Assembly (NCBI GenBank): GCA_963573305.1
Contig: OY754335.1
Location: 15,787,501 to 15,851,500 of the forward strand
Length of the DNA stretch: 64,000 bases
Direction of reading: 5' to 3'
From: Pyrrhosoma nymphula
Taxonomy: Eukaryota; Arthropoda; Insecta; Odonata; Coenagrionidae
Both the position numbers and the translations under genes were made by a program. This document shows positions 23,094-36,412 of the stretch, piece by piece (position 1 is the stretch's first letter; the number at the start of each line of letters is the position of its first letter). The notes under the pieces are model-generated. The model was not told the origin of the DNA. It made no database searches and saw nothing but the letters and a program-made list of their open reading frames with translations.

Positions 23094-26000
23094 TGGCCGA
23101 TAGGTTTTAGGGGGCAAGGTCTGACAAAGGTTGAGCAGGCTTAATGCTGAAGGGGTAGAAAAGCTATACATAATAAATCAGGTGAGCTACTAGTTACTAC
23201 CAAATTGAATTATTTCCCCGCATATTTCCTCACCTCTTCGAATACAATTCCAGTATTCATAAAGGTATTCAAATATTTCTATGTAACAATGGCAGTTATG
23301 GTATGACTCAGCTAATATCATATACCCTTGCCTATTTCTATCCCTATCATTGATGAAGAGGTTTGTTTGTGCAGGCAATGTTGTGCATTTGGCGGTAAGG
23401 GATAGCACCAAGTGGCTCCAACAATATTGTGGATTTTTTTGGTCTGAATTGAGGTCTTGAAACACTCCTGCTCGTCTGCTTGGTAGTTGATTATAATGGC
23501 ATAACTATTTAAACTCTCCTTAAAACTAAATATCTATATGCACCCCTTCTACGATACTTTTCTATTTGAATGCATCTCTTTCTTTGAACAGCTTCCAATA
23601 AAATTCAACATCCATTTCATCACCATAATTCCTTGACGTAACCATTATTCTTTCCCATTATCATCCCAGCTCGATTGACATACTTCCTAATGACGGCCCA
23701 ATCGGCATTTCCCAATCGCCTCTAAGTTTTCACTTCATCCACATTCACCTCTATTCACCTCTGTGCAACGTACTTTTTCGTTTTTTTTTCATTTACTTCT
23801 ATTGAACAATCTCTTCATAATCAAATTACAAACGCCTCCTGTCAATTCTAAAGGCTATGGTAATCGAATGGAAAATGCTATAAATCGAAGTCAACCCACG
23901 AATCCATTGCGATTTCACCTTTTAATTGGTATGTACAATTTAAAGCGTTCTGACATGAGTAATGAAATAAGCACATCATATGATGGAGACACTTGGAGTT
24001 CCAGGGAATTTTTAAAGACTACGGATTAATAAATGTACGGTCTGTAATTGTGGAATCAAGTGTATTCATAGCGATAGTTAAATATTGTAAATGCATAATT
24101 CTCTGGTAATTATAGTTAAAATATTGTCTTGTTTTTTTAATTTGTTCTAATATTGATGAGTTATATGCCATGCAGCTGGTAACTTTGCATAACTATATTC
24201 CCCATGTAAATAATTTAAAGAGGAGATGAGGTGAAGCAGTGTTAGCCCATGACGCATTCATGACTTAACACTGAAGGAATTACTCCAGGAAGGTGTAGTT
24301 CAGAGGCAATTGGTCAGATGGCGAGACGATTCTCATAATCACATTATATTATCATCTTTTGAAACAGTAAATTCTTATGCATGTAGTTCCCCAAATGCCC
24401 CATAGACAGCGATAAAAGTTTCTTTTTAATTGACACGAAGTATCCCCTCAAGGTTGTAAGTACAACCGAATTGCGGTAGTGTAAAAAGAGTTGACAAGGA
24501 ACGAAGGCCAAATGGTTGGTAACGAACTGAATGGGAGGAATGGAAGAGATTGGATGGAGAGGCCGGGGAGATTTGAGGTTCTTCCGTGGGTGGATGACAG
24601 AGTGGTAGGTGGCGGGAGGAGGAGGTGCTCGAGGTGTTTCCGGTGCAGGGGCGTCGGTGGAGTCGATGAGGCAAACATACGAGCAAGCCGCGCCGCGGTC
24701 AACGTGATTGGTGAGATACATCAAAACGGGAGCAGCCATCGAGACGGGTGGGAACCCAGCACGCATGAAAAAACGGGAAGCGGGAGTGACACTCGGCGAG
24801 GTCATTTGTAAGACGGAGCACGCGATTCCACCCCATGGTTTCTGAACGAAACGAAACCCATATCAGGTGCAAAATGGGTTCGGCCTGGATGGATAGACGA
24901 GGACGCTCGGAGGGGATGAATATAGAAAATGAATATAGAACGGGAAGGTGGAGAGGTAGGCAGTGTGGTGAAACAAATAAGCGGATAGTGTATGCCGTGA
25001 GGGCGATTATAGTGGTGCCTATGGATTTCGAGCGATGAAATGTGGAGGGCAAGTTGTAAAGGGAGAAGAAAGATGGAGGGCGATGGAGATAGAAATGAGG
25101 GCAAGGGAAGGAGAGCAGTGATGGGGAAATAAGGGATAATTGAGCGAGAAGTTTAGGAGAGACGGGTTAACTGAAGGTTGGCGTGGAATGCCTGGATGGA
25201 TAGGTTATGATTTGATTCCAATGTGCGCAGTGGCCTTCTAGTGAACATCCATACAGTGACCTGCAACAAAATATTTTTACCGTTATTGTCGTCACTCTGG
25301 GTCATCACAGTTTGATGTCATCGTGCTAAATTTCATTTTCAAAAAGTTAATTGCGTTTGGACTCGGTTATTTAAAAAACAGAATTGAAATCGGTTCATTT
25401 TGTAGTTTTTATTGGCTGGCGGGAGTAGGAAAATAATGTGTAGTAAAATTTTAAGGAAAATAATTATTTAGGTTAGAAAAATGAAATATTCCCCGTTTTC
25501 TTCTGCAAAATATATGAAACATTTTAGTAACGTGATACCTAGATCTTTAATATCATCCCTGGGTGACGGGCAGTTACAAATTTTGTTGCAGCAACAAGTA
25601 TACTTCTCTTCCAAATGAGTAAACAGGCTTAATTAAAAAATATGCCAATAGTTTACATGCAAACCCTTTCAGCTTTAGAATTTTGAAGAATAATTTCAAC
25701 GGAATTTTAGCAAGAAAAATTACTTCAAAAATTGCTTGTGGATCGATATGGCTTAAAAAAGTCAATGAGCAGATATCTTTTATGTATCTGATTAAATTCT
25801 GCCGGTAAATATTTTCATTCCGAATGATGCTGAGGGCACTAAAAGCAATAGGAAGTTCCTTACAATATCCCCGATCATGAAAGTCCTTTGTTTTTTGAGA
25901 AAGACTTTGTTTACCTTTACTCACTGCTATCTCTTTCTACCAGCTCATTAAACCCACCTATTTCCAAAGTAATTAAAAAAAATATTTTGGGTGAAGGACG

Positions 26001-29000
26001 TCACTAATTCTGACCCAAGACTAGCTATAGAGGATTTATGCAACTGATGAAAACTCATTAGCGATCAATTTTATTAAAATAGACATGAGTATCAATAATT
26101 TCTTTCCACTAAATTATAGCGCAATATGATAGCTAAGGATGGCAGAGTAAACGCCGCTCCATTATTAAAAAATCATTGATTTCATTTTATATTAATTATG
26201 ACTTCTTTGTGATTCGATATTGACAAATCGGATCAGCAAGATAAAATGCGAAATTAGACAACGAGGCTGATTGATTTAAAAAGGCCATCTTCCCACTTCA
26301 GGGTGGACGACAAATGTGGTGGAAAAAATCTAATATATCCAGATATTCAGGAACATCACAACAATTATCGATTCATTGTACGAACGGTATTATTTTGGGT
26401 AAAGGGGTGACTGCAAAAGAGGAATTCCGTCATCGGAAACAAGTTTTCTTTGCGAATAAACTTTCTTGTGTTTGTAGAAATGTTGAGGTATATGTCTATC
26501 TAAATCAAAACGATAAAGAGTGAAATGATTTAATGAAAAATTTGAAACAAACGCTGAATAAGATCAAGATTATTCAAATGATAGAAAACAAAATCAGGGT
26601 TAATAAAGGCAGAGGGCACCTGAATTAATTTATGAAGACGAGATGATTATAACGCTTCCTTACTCTATCAACAGATAAGACTAATGACATGAGGACTAGG
26701 ACTAATAGATGGCACTGCTTGAATGAGGGTGAGGTAAAAATTCAGGATATCTAAAAATTGTAACTTCATAAAAGGGATATAGATGTGTTTTGTCATTTTA
26801 AATTTGTAAATTAAATTACAAAATGAAATAAACATAACAAACCTGTTACTCGATATAAAATAAGTCGTGTGATAATAGTTAATAGTGAAATAATACCAGT
26901 CGAAATACCTTTTTGAGCTAACATTTAGGATAATCCCGCTTATTCTGAACGTACGGCAACCCTACTTCAATTCCACTTTAAATGAATTATTTTAATATAT
27001 CATATCACCTCTTCCCTATTTAAAGTGCATATTTTCACCTCGTAAACTTTGGGGAATGGCAAAATCATGGCTAAGTGTTCCTAAATTTCACATGGAACGT
27101 TATGGCAATCACCTTGTAGTCTACGTATTTTAACTAATAATTACGACATTAGGCTGTGGATCTTAACATCCATTGCCACATTCTTTTTTTACGTGTGACT
27201 CCTGCGCACCAGTGGGTATCACCTTTAACTACGGACGGCGATCGGAGGAGAAGCTGGAAACGGGATATATCACGGGAGGAGGAGGTGGAGCTGAACTCGC
27301 AAATGGAGTATTCCGCTCTTCACAGACCTCAAGGACCCTGAAACTCTGGCGCACCAAGCGACGGGAGCGCGGAAGCGCCAACCCCCACCCTTTTAAACCC
27401 TTGGCTGCTCGGGCATGGCAACTCGAGGCAGGCAGCTCCGCCGGCAAATATCAGATTAAGCGCACTTAAAGAGGCGTGTGTAGTAGATGGGCGCACAAGG
27501 GGGTGGGATGGCTCTTTCTCGCGCCCCTCCCCCGTTGAGACTGCCGCCACAAATAGGACTGGTTACTATGGTGAACAGGAGGAGGGAAGGACGCGATATG
27601 GTGGTGGGAAGAGGCATGGCAAAGCAGCCTCGAGAAAGGGGGAGAGGTATTTATGAAATAAAGAACTTAAGAGAGGAAGGCGGGAGTTGGTTGGTAGAGG
27701 GCTGTGGATGGGAGCCTTTCCCTACACATCTGAGCAGATCTTCCGCCATGAGTCGAGGTAATCGTAATCTAATCTCGAAAACCGAATCAACGCACTCGGG
27801 CAGTTAACATGGTTTACGGGGTTAAACAGGGATGGAAGCCCGGGCTCTTAAGGGAAAAGTGTAAGAGAGGTAAAGGGACAGCGTTGCTGGTGCCTCTAGA
27901 AAGGGCCTATAATTGCCCCTTGAGTCGTAAAATGTTGGGGTTAAATAACAAACTTATATTCTTAAAGTTTTTATGCACCTAATCTTTGAGCTTCGCAGTA
28001 CGGGTACCCATGAATTTCAAGCAGGGAAACTCGTAATAAGTCACCAGCTGTTCAGAAACTGCTCGAACTCTTCCTTGTGGCAAAAAAATTACCTCATAAC
28101 CTTGAACTCTACGCCTTTTTGTTTCATTTTTTGGTAGGAAGGAAATATTGGATACGCCGCAACATTACCATAAATATTACAATTAAACCACTTCAAATGA
28201 AAACAGTAAGAAGTACAAATGAGCTATCACTATGTTATTTCAATGATTAACCAAAGAGCATTCCCTAAAAATTTGATGGCATATCAATCAATATTTCACT
28301 CTTTGAAAACATTTTTACTGAGAAAGTTTCCAGCAAAAGCAATACTATATTCACACTGTTGATGACACAAAATATAGAGAACGGAACTTAATCAAAATTC
28401 TTCAATTACTACTTATATTCACAAAGCAGGTCTAATGATATTAGTGGCTTTCATGAATTAATGAACTTGTATTTCCCAAATCACTCCGAGGACAGACTCC
28501 AATTTAATTTGGCCAAGCATTGATAATTACATGTTACGAGCATGTGAGAATATAGATTGAAGTACAATTTGATTCATTCATTAAGGCTAAATTGCGAGGT
28601 CGGCTTTAAAATTCCCTCCAACTTGAAAGCCATTTAAAATGCTTCAGTTACCTTTCAGCACGTACTACATTAAGCATTTAAAATTGCTATTTTAAAACTG
28701 TAAAAATGGGAAAATTATCGAATAGTTACGGAATACGGCACGGTAAACTAGTAATAATACGTAATTATTATGTGCCGTGATATTTTGAACTCATCTCAAG
28801 GTACTTTGAATTTGTCCAATAATCGCAATATCAGAAATACTTTTTGGCCTGATTCAGGCACTGAAGAAATTTACACATTATCAGTAAAGTGTATTAATGC
28901 TTGCGTAAGTTAATGCTCTAATATCATGGACGACAGGAGAGGAAGCGTGAAAACCTTAAGAGAAAGACAATGGCAATCAAATAGATATTGATGTGGAGGA

Positions 29001-29064
29001 ATGTACGTCTAAAGTACCAATAGTTTTTAACGCAAAGACTGTCCATAGAACCTACCCATCATTG
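23094..29064. other. Long stretch without a recognisable gene
   Basis: AT-rich DNA with two purine-rich, GC-richer blocks at about 24490-25150 and 27220-27760. Their overlapping open frames (for example 24344-24811 on both strands) have no domain. No tRNA, SINE or LINE motif was recognised. Confidence 0.45.
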
Positions 29065-29310
29065 AGTATCACCATTATTTTTAGAAGCAGTCCACGGATT
29101 AAGATCAAGTTAAGATGTCTAGTACCTCTACTAATATTTCAAATAACTGCTGTATCCTAACTCATGACATTATTTAAACTTTCCTTAGTGCGAATAATAA
29201 TTATTTGTAGAAGCGGTCCACCGATTCAGGTAGGATTAGAAGGATATTAACTCTAGGTAATATTATTACAAATAACTGCAATATCCTAGGTCCTGACTCA
29301 ATTTATTTTT
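29065..29310 (+). repeat. Diverged tandem pair, about 126-bp period
   Basis: Copy 1 (29065-29180) and copy 2 (29191-29310) share AGAAGC-GTCCAC-GATT, a TCTAGTA-like segment, then AAATAACTGC followed by TATCCTA and a C-TGAC-ATTTA-type end. Many substitutions separate them. No element ends or coding signal are visible. Confidence 0.75.
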
Positions 29311-30119
29311 TAGCTCTGTACACGCCCTATCTCTTTTGTATACTATCCGTAAAGCCAAATCTCTTTCACCCAATTTACCGCTTGCCCATTACTCTCCCCT
29401 CTACTGCGGTTCCTAATGATGAAACTGATTCACTTTGATGGCGACAGAATAAATTGTAGTTCACCTTGCTATTCTCTCATTGAAAATCTAACGTAGCAGC
29501 TGACCAGAACTTTACTAGCGTCGCGAAAATAGAAGCGAACGGTCCGCGACGCATATACCCATCTCCCACCTTGGCCTCGGTCCCATCCGAAAACTCGCAA
29601 CCTTACTTTCCTTTTTCCACCTCTTCCACGAATTCCACCCGAATTAGGCTCTCCCACTTTTCGTCCTGGCACTTGCCAAAATATATTCCCAACCGTGTTT
29701 CCGCCATTCCCCTTCCTCCTCCCACGCACCCTTTTCGCCTTCCACATCCACCCCACTCCTCCCCTTACCCATCCGACTACGCCCCGTTTCCGAAAAAATG
29801 AATAAATTCGCCATTTCCTTCTCCACCCAAAAACTCCCGCCCACCCCTTAATCCTGTCTCTACTACTTCTCTCCCACTCTTTAGCCGCAAATATGAATGG
29901 GAAAGACGCGAGAGCGTTTACGAAGATGCGGATAGGAGGGGACAGCCTGGCTGGAAAGAGAAGACGTTGACAGTGATGGAAGCGCCGGGGATGAAAAAAA
30001 CGAGAGAAAAAATAGACGCACACGTGAAAAAAGAAGAAACAGTAAAAATGAACGAATAAATCTCTTCTTTCTCCCTCTGTTTCTCTCCCTTTCTCGATTT
30101 CCTTCTCCCTCTTTACCCG
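29311..30119. other. Pyrimidine-rich DNA, no gene
   Basis: From about 29560 to 29880 the plus strand is C/T-rich and mirrored by a 184-codon minus-strand frame (29469-30023). The encoded sequence is Gly/Arg/Trp-rich and low-complexity, as expected from purine-rich DNA, and is not credible as a protein. Confidence 0.5.
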
Positions 30120-30640
30120 GGGATAGATGAGGGATTGCTAATGTGCGCGGGAGCAGACGAAAGGATGTGCGAGGGCGCGCCAAAGAGGGATTGTGGGTGA
30201 TGATGGATGCATGGGCGGGCGAACGGGGGGGCAAAGGGGGAAAGGATAGGAAGGTGTAATAGGCCGGGGGGGTGGGGGGAGAGGGTAGGGAGTAATATTG
30301 AGGAGGGGGAGGGTAGAACGTGGCTCTGGGCAGGGAGAAGCACTTTGTAGGGTGTGCGTGACATTAATTGGAGGGTGGGAGATTTTATTGGACACAATTG
30401 AGAGGGGACGTGAAGTGGGAGGCTGGGGCGGTGGAAGTTTTCATCGTGCCGGAGGGAGAGGGGGAAGAGGGAGGAAGGATTGCGGTGCAAGGAGTGACGT
30501 GCTGCGGGACGTGGTAGGGGGACCAGAGTGATGATGGGAGAGGAGGAATGGCGGGGAGAACGCCGGGGCCGGAGGAAGTTCGCGGTCTGGTCTGGGCGGG
30601 CATTGGAGAGAGGAAAGCGGGGAGTAATTTGGGCGAAATT
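30120..30640 (+). other. G-rich, purine-skewed island with G4 motifs
   Basis: The plus strand is strongly G/A-biased, including long G runs. The clearest quadruplex motif is 30266-30290, with G runs of 7, 6, 3 and 3 separated by one to three bases. Further G runs lie at 30216-30240 and 30301-30313. Overlapping open frames on both strands follow from the composition. Confidence 0.7.
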
Positions 30641-33600
30641 GAGATCGCACCATCACCACCCGTGTAGTTGTAAGCCGGTTCGGGGTACGATCATTCCTGA
30701 TTACCTCGTGATCTCGTCCTTGATTACGCTTTACCGTGCATTGCTTACGCTCTGAGTTTGGGCTATAATAATATTAATCACCCAAGGAAGGGAAGATGCG
30801 TGGATAAAGACACTCGGATTTTTACTCACTCTCAAATCGAGGTTGCGTAGGCATTTTTCCATACATGGCATATGGCAAATAATCCTGTGCTTTATCCATG
30901 AAATACGGATTTTTAAGCAGTTTTAATTATTCATTCACAGTGCCCTGAAGCCTTACCTTTAATAACTTTTGTGTGTACATTTACTATGGACTTCTCATTC
31001 CTTGTCAGTCGATGTGATGCTAGGATTGTTGAATACAGGTCACTTAAGTGAAGATTTCTTAATACAAGTGATCATCAACACATCATCGAGCCAAATTTGA
31101 CGGTTGGTTTAGTTCAGCTAGGTACATATGTTTCCTTATTAATCAGCTTTACAGTAGAGGCAATAAATGTGTATCCCATATATTTAATGGATGAAGGGCT
31201 AACTACAATGAAGGGTATTTAGGAAGTAATTTATTAAAAATGAAGTAAAATAAAAGGACTATCAACCGGAAGTGAATACCAACTGGTCAAGCCGTAGATT
31301 AGGTTATCTTTATTATAAAGAACAATCCTACCTTAAACTGTTCCTACTGCAAAAGCTATTTATCTATTTTCTGAATATACCGTCGTTTCTCATTCTCCGT
31401 TCAAGGTATTTACGACTAATTTCCGCATCTTTATCAATATTTTTTCCTACTCTGTCATTGCTCATTAATTGCTATTTTTAGTTTTGGTGCATTAATCCCA
31501 ATCCGGTTATATTGCCAAATTCATGCACAGCAATTCTAGTCCTTTAGAGAATTTTCTCGATTTTCAACAATAAGCTTTTGGTGTCACCACTGGTCAGTTC
31601 TGAGGCAGTATCTTTTTCGATTACAGCATTTAACCTAACAATTATGAGTTGTTTTCGTTTATCAATATGCAATCTAGTGCTTCAGAAAGAAATATTTCTT
31701 TACCTCTCTTTGTTCATTCATGCCACTCGATACGATTGCTAGAAATTCGTAAGGAAAAAAAGAGTGTATAAATTTAAAAATCGTCTGTACCTTCAGATCC
31801 ATTCGATGTAAAACGTAATTCTTAGGTAACGTAAGGCATGATAGTTCAGGTTAAACAGTTCTGCGCTTAATAATAAACAACATTACGCAGGAAATCTTCT
31901 TTTTTGTTTTTTTAAATTAGCCACTGGACGTGTTATATTGTGACCTCTTCAAAGGTCATGGGAAGAGGATGTTTAAGCAATTACCAAGGCCATTGCTGCC
32001 TTTCCCTGTAAGAGAGGAATAATGAAGAAATATGGGCTGACCGACGATTATCTTTTCTGGGAACGAATTTGAGATGATATCCGAGTGAAGGCTGCTTCTC
32101 CATCTAACCCTTGTTAAAGCTTTATCATGGTCATCAATATAAGAAGCCCGTGAAGCCATGAATCATATTTCCTCTTCCATTCCGGCCAAGGAAGTTACTT
32201 GAGCAACCGAATCGTCAAGAGGCCATTCATTCACGTTCAATTTCATTAATAACTGTAAAATTTAACGTTGAATATCACGTTCTATCATTTCAAGTTAGAT
32301 TTATCAAGTAATATTCGTCGTCGATTGATATTTTACTTAAATTTAGTAAAGAATTTCGAAACTAAAGAATTTACAGCAGTATAAGATAAAGTATGTTTCT
32401 TTAAGAATATGAGCAATTTTTTTATAGTAAAACCTTTGTCAGTCGTTTAAAATTTGATATTCCATTTTCCGGTATCATAACCCGCATATCTGTGGGTACT
32501 CATTGTTTTTTTTATTAATTTCTGTCTCATTAAAATTTTTGGACGTACGGTAATAGAATTATTTCATGCAACATTAAATTTCTGTTATAATAATTGAAAG
32601 TGTGACCCAGTTTAAATGTAACCAAGTGCTGGGATTAGAAGTTGGAATGGAAAGAGAAAAATACATCATGATTTTCAATTCCAATTTGCAATATTTTATG
32701 ACATCCCAAAGCGTTGACCTAGAAGAGTTCATTCAATCTCATATGGATATAAATTTAGTGAGGGGCATGTGGTTGAAATAGTTTTTATGTATTGGCCACT
32801 TAAAAGTCAGAATTAGGTTTGAAATTGGATGCTTAATTTCTTTAAACCTTGGATTCTGGAAAAAAATGTGAACCAAAGACTATAGGTCAAGATATATTTG
32901 TTTTTCAGTTCTTCTGGGGTGACATGGCTATCATTAGTAATAGGTAGCACCATAGCAAAGCAATACTGAATTTAGTATTTAAGACCCAGATGCGATAGTA
33001 GGACGAACATAATAGTTAGGTTTCTAAAGAAAGATAGGCGAACTCTCCACAGAATTGGGATGAACAAAAGTTTTACTTTCTCCCATTTAAACCTACCTTA
33101 ACCGGTAGATCACCCTAATAATAGCCATGAAAAAATTTACGTGGAAAATTACGTTCCTCTCTTACTGAAAATGAACGCGTGGAACTTCCAGGTAGTGAAG
33201 CCTTAAACAAGCGAGTATTTAGCACACTGACCCTTTTAGCCTTCTCAAGAGATATTCCATGCGCTTTTGGACTAGGACGGAACGCAATCTTTGCAGCTAT
33301 GGGGTCGAATCTTGACGCTCCCCCTCTCTTGCGAGACGAAAGGGCAAATGCCACACGAGAGGGGATGACGAAAGATCAAGGGGTTTCTCTCACGGGGGCG
33401 GTTATCCGTTAACATAAGGCATTGTGCAGCGATCCTGGAGGCCGCGGATTCCAATCGGGCAGAATGCCGGGGAGGCGTGGAGGAGGGCCAAGGATGGAAT
33501 TTTCGAGGGATATATCAAAGATGAGGGATGGTGGGCGAGAAGGCACACGTTGGAAGTCGGTGACAAATGAAGGGAGGTAATGCGTGGGCCGTTATAACGG

Positions 33601-34018
33601 CGGGGGGCCCCACCAGCCCGGTTCCGCGCGGCGTAATGGTCGAGTAGCACACAGAGGGTGTAGAGGCACTGGCGTCCTGGAGCGATGTATCTATAGCATA
33701 TACGTACGTGCGTGCTATGATCGCTCTGCACGTGTAGGCACTCGGGTCGTTGGTGTTTGAGCGCGTTTCGGCGCGCGGCTGTTTTATCGCGGCTCGGATG
33801 ACGCCGAGAATCGGAGATCAGGAGGAGGTGGTATGGTTTCGGATCTGGGGCTCAGAGTTAGAGCAACGTCTTGGTCTGAGGAAAGGGTGGACGCCTAGCG
33901 CATTTCCAACTGATTGATCAATTCACATCACGTACTCCAGTCACTGCGAAATGATTGATTCCTTGCGGGTTCGGTCGGTTTGGATAGGTCAGGAGGACGA
34001 ATAGGTTGGACGTGGGCA
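30641..34018. other. No gene seen; GC-rich patch at the end
   Basis: AT-rich until about 33100. From about 33110 to 34018 the sequence becomes GC- and CpG-richer, with a perfect 14-base palindrome GCCGTTATAACGGC (33589-33602) and a GTGTTTGAGCGCGTTTCGGCGCGCGGC stretch split across 33750-33777. It could be a promoter-like or other regulatory region, but no exon or defined element supports this. A hAT-like transposon has inserted at its right edge. Confidence 0.4.
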
Positions 34019-34026
34019 GTGTGTGT
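34019..34026 (+). repeat. Left 8-bp target-site duplication
   Basis: GTGTGTGT immediately before the left terminus of the transposon. It is identical to 36710-36717 on the far side. The simple-repeat nature slightly weakens it, but the bases outside each copy differ. Confidence 0.85.
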
Positions 34027-34323
34027 TAGGGTGTATCACGAAAAACTTTTTTTTTAAATTCAAATTTGCAAGCGGATAAAAAGTTGTCACTGTACTCACA
34101 TATGCACCAAAAAAAATTTGAGTCAAATTGTAATATGTTTAGGTCTCCCGGAATGGGCCTAAAGTTTGATTTTTTTGTCAAAAAACGTAGATTTTCAATT
34201 TTTTTAAAAACGTAAATACAAAACAAATTTTTGTTTTCAAGTACAAAAATATTTAGTTTAAAACGTTAGTTAACAGCAGAAAAAGAATTACACCGGTCGC
34301 GTAACATTTTTGTCTCCCGGATA
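34027..34323 (+). repeat. Left terminal inverted repeat
   Basis: It aligns with the reverse complement of 36413-36709 over its whole length with scattered substitutions and small indels. It includes CACATATGCACC and a block (34138-34163) starting TTTAGGTCTCCC and ending GGGCCTAAA. A second TCTCCCGGA motif lies near the inner edge at about 34312-34321. Confidence 0.9.
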
Positions 34324-34787
34324 AGTTTAAAAAAGTCATATTTGTGCAAAATTAAGGTCTGTTGTTGACACTTTCATTTACTTATATTTAGCTTATTTGA
34401 TTTATAAATTTCTTTCAACCATACAAATTAAAAGTATTACAATCTAATGAGTGTTTACTAGGCCGAAATTATCCTTTATTTTTTTAATTAAGCCTATTTT
34501 TCGAGTAAGAGAAATGCAAAAAGGATTTTATATTCAAAAGGAAAATATGAATGCAAATATTGAAACGTTAAGCTTGAATAAGTAATTCAAAATGAATATT
34601 GATTGTATAATCTATAGATCTTGATAATTGATGAACATTTCAGAATGTTATAGTTGTCTCTGGAGAATAGGTTAATTTTATATTTATATATGTGACATCT
34701 CAGTTATCAGCAGCTCTCACAACCTGTAACCTAAGTTTTTAGTTAAGCTGATTTTAAAGAACAATTTCTAGCAACTCATCTATATGC
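34324..34787. other. AT-rich interior of the transposon, no gene
   Basis: Very AT-rich DNA between the left inverted repeat and the transposase 3' end, probably the 3' untranslated part. No motif was recognised. Confidence 0.5.
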
Positions 34788-36160
34788 TTACAAAAAAAAC
34801 AAAAATATTAGATAGAGTTGATTGTTTCCAAAAAAGTAGACATTTAATTGATATAGAAAATAAAGTCTTACTTGATGTTTATTCCTGGGCTGTTGCAGAT
34901 GTGAAGTGATGTTTCGTTTCAAACTTTGGAAGAATTTTCTGTCCAGCAATAGATCTAATCTTGATCTAATGAAACCATCTCTCTCTTTGTAGCCACAAAC
35001 GTGCTTAGAAGCTTCTGTAACCTCATTCACAATGCTCTCCACTGCTTGTGTGTGAAAGAGTTTTAAACTACTTTCTATCGCTAGTTCCTGTTTCAACGAT
35101 CAACTCTAGCTCTTGCTTGCTTAAGTTAGTTACAAGAGGTGGTTCCGTTACTGTTGTAGACAACCAATCAATAAGATCTACATAGTCCTCTGCATTAAAA
35201 TTAACTTGTGGTGGTTTGAAAACACTCTTTGCTTTTAAATCTGTTTGTCGAGTTACTTGTATTCTTTTGCTTGCCAGACACCTAATATTTTTTCGTGAAT
35301 CAAACAACATTCCCAAAAGAAGATGTTCTGGGTGTACCAAAAAAGCATTTCTCTGTAGCATTGATTGAACAACAGCCTTCATATCACCTTCTAAGTACTT
35401 GATGCGTTGTACAATCTTAGAAACGTTTTGTGAAGTATAAATAAACCTTTGATGACATTTAATTGTAAACCATGAGGGAGCATAAACTTTTATGACAAAC
35501 TCAGCCAGTTTTTTCAACTGAGGGGTTGGATCAAGTGATGCAATATATAAGCGTAAAATTAGGTTTGCCATTGTCAGCCATCTTGCATGGAAGATGTTTC
35601 CTGGGTTTCTGCTTGCCAACTCTTTGGAGCATTCGCCTGCTGACACAGCTTGGCATATATGCCAGAGATATTTCTTATCAATGCTCAAATCCTTAAAATC
35701 AACCTCTGGAAAAACGCTATCTATTTTATTGTACTCAACAACTGGTAAATCTTGACAACATGCTAAACGTTTTTCTATTGTGCCTCTCAAAAAATTGTGC
35801 TCAGAAGTTGTACCATCAAGGGCAACCATAACTTTCCTAAGCGCCAATTCGTTCAAGTGAAGCAAACAAACCACTGCTTGTATTGGACATTGTAAAGCCT
35901 TTTAGAACAATGAAATTGATCCATTATAGACTCCAGTATTAGATGCAGTACCATCACAGCCAAGAGCTTAAATAGTTTTCTCATCAATGCAGTTTTCTTT
36001 CATGAATTTCAGTATGGATGATACTATGTCTTTCCCAGAGCCACTGGCTGGAGTTACGTGTCCAAAATATGTTGAATTTGGTTCTTCAAACAAAGATATG
36101 TGTTCTTCTTGTATAGTTATCCGGACACATTTACCACTAATAATTTCTTAACTTATTGTT
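34788..36160 (-). pseudogene. hAT-like transposase, mutated
   Basis: Minus strand, N to C. A segment EIISGKCVRITIQEEH leads to GHVTPASGSGKDIV. An in-frame TAA follows (complement at 35968-35970), then CDGTASNTGVYNG (about 35915-35960), resembling the hAT RNase H motif with its first catalytic Asp. A second TAA lies at 35902-35904, then VCLLHLNELALRK, equivalent to the hAT C-x-x-H motif. The frame is then open to 35068, with HARWLTMANLILRLY and VQSMLQRNAFLVHPEHLLL. A frameshift at about 35070-35096 moves into a frame reading FHTQAVESIVNEVTEASKHV and then CGYKERDGFIRSRL, which recalls the end of related arthropod proteins. No N-terminal zinc finger is visible. Superfamily assignment rests on these motifs plus the element ends; no search was run. 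Confidence 0.75.
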
Positions 36161-36412
36161 TCATCTATTCGACCTTCGAAATAGCACTACACCACAGCGA
36201 CTTGCCGCAGCATTCAGACGCAGCCACGAGACGCACCAGTGAAACCACACCTGAGTGTAGCATACACGATTTCATACAATAATGTTCTCGCTACTTCAAA
36301 ATGCTGTAAAAAAATACCTACAATTTACAAAAATAATTGAAATTAATCTGAAGGATGGGTTTAAAATTGAAAAATAGGTGTATTTGGTAAAAAAATGTTC
36401 ATTTTCATGTAG

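Noticed and set aside
22629..23144. 171-codon plus-strand frame
   Set aside because: It crosses two SINEs on the opposite strand, so the translation is antisense repeat sequence.
29469..30023. 184-codon minus-strand frame
   Set aside because: Gly/Arg/Trp-rich, composition-driven, with competing frames on both strands.
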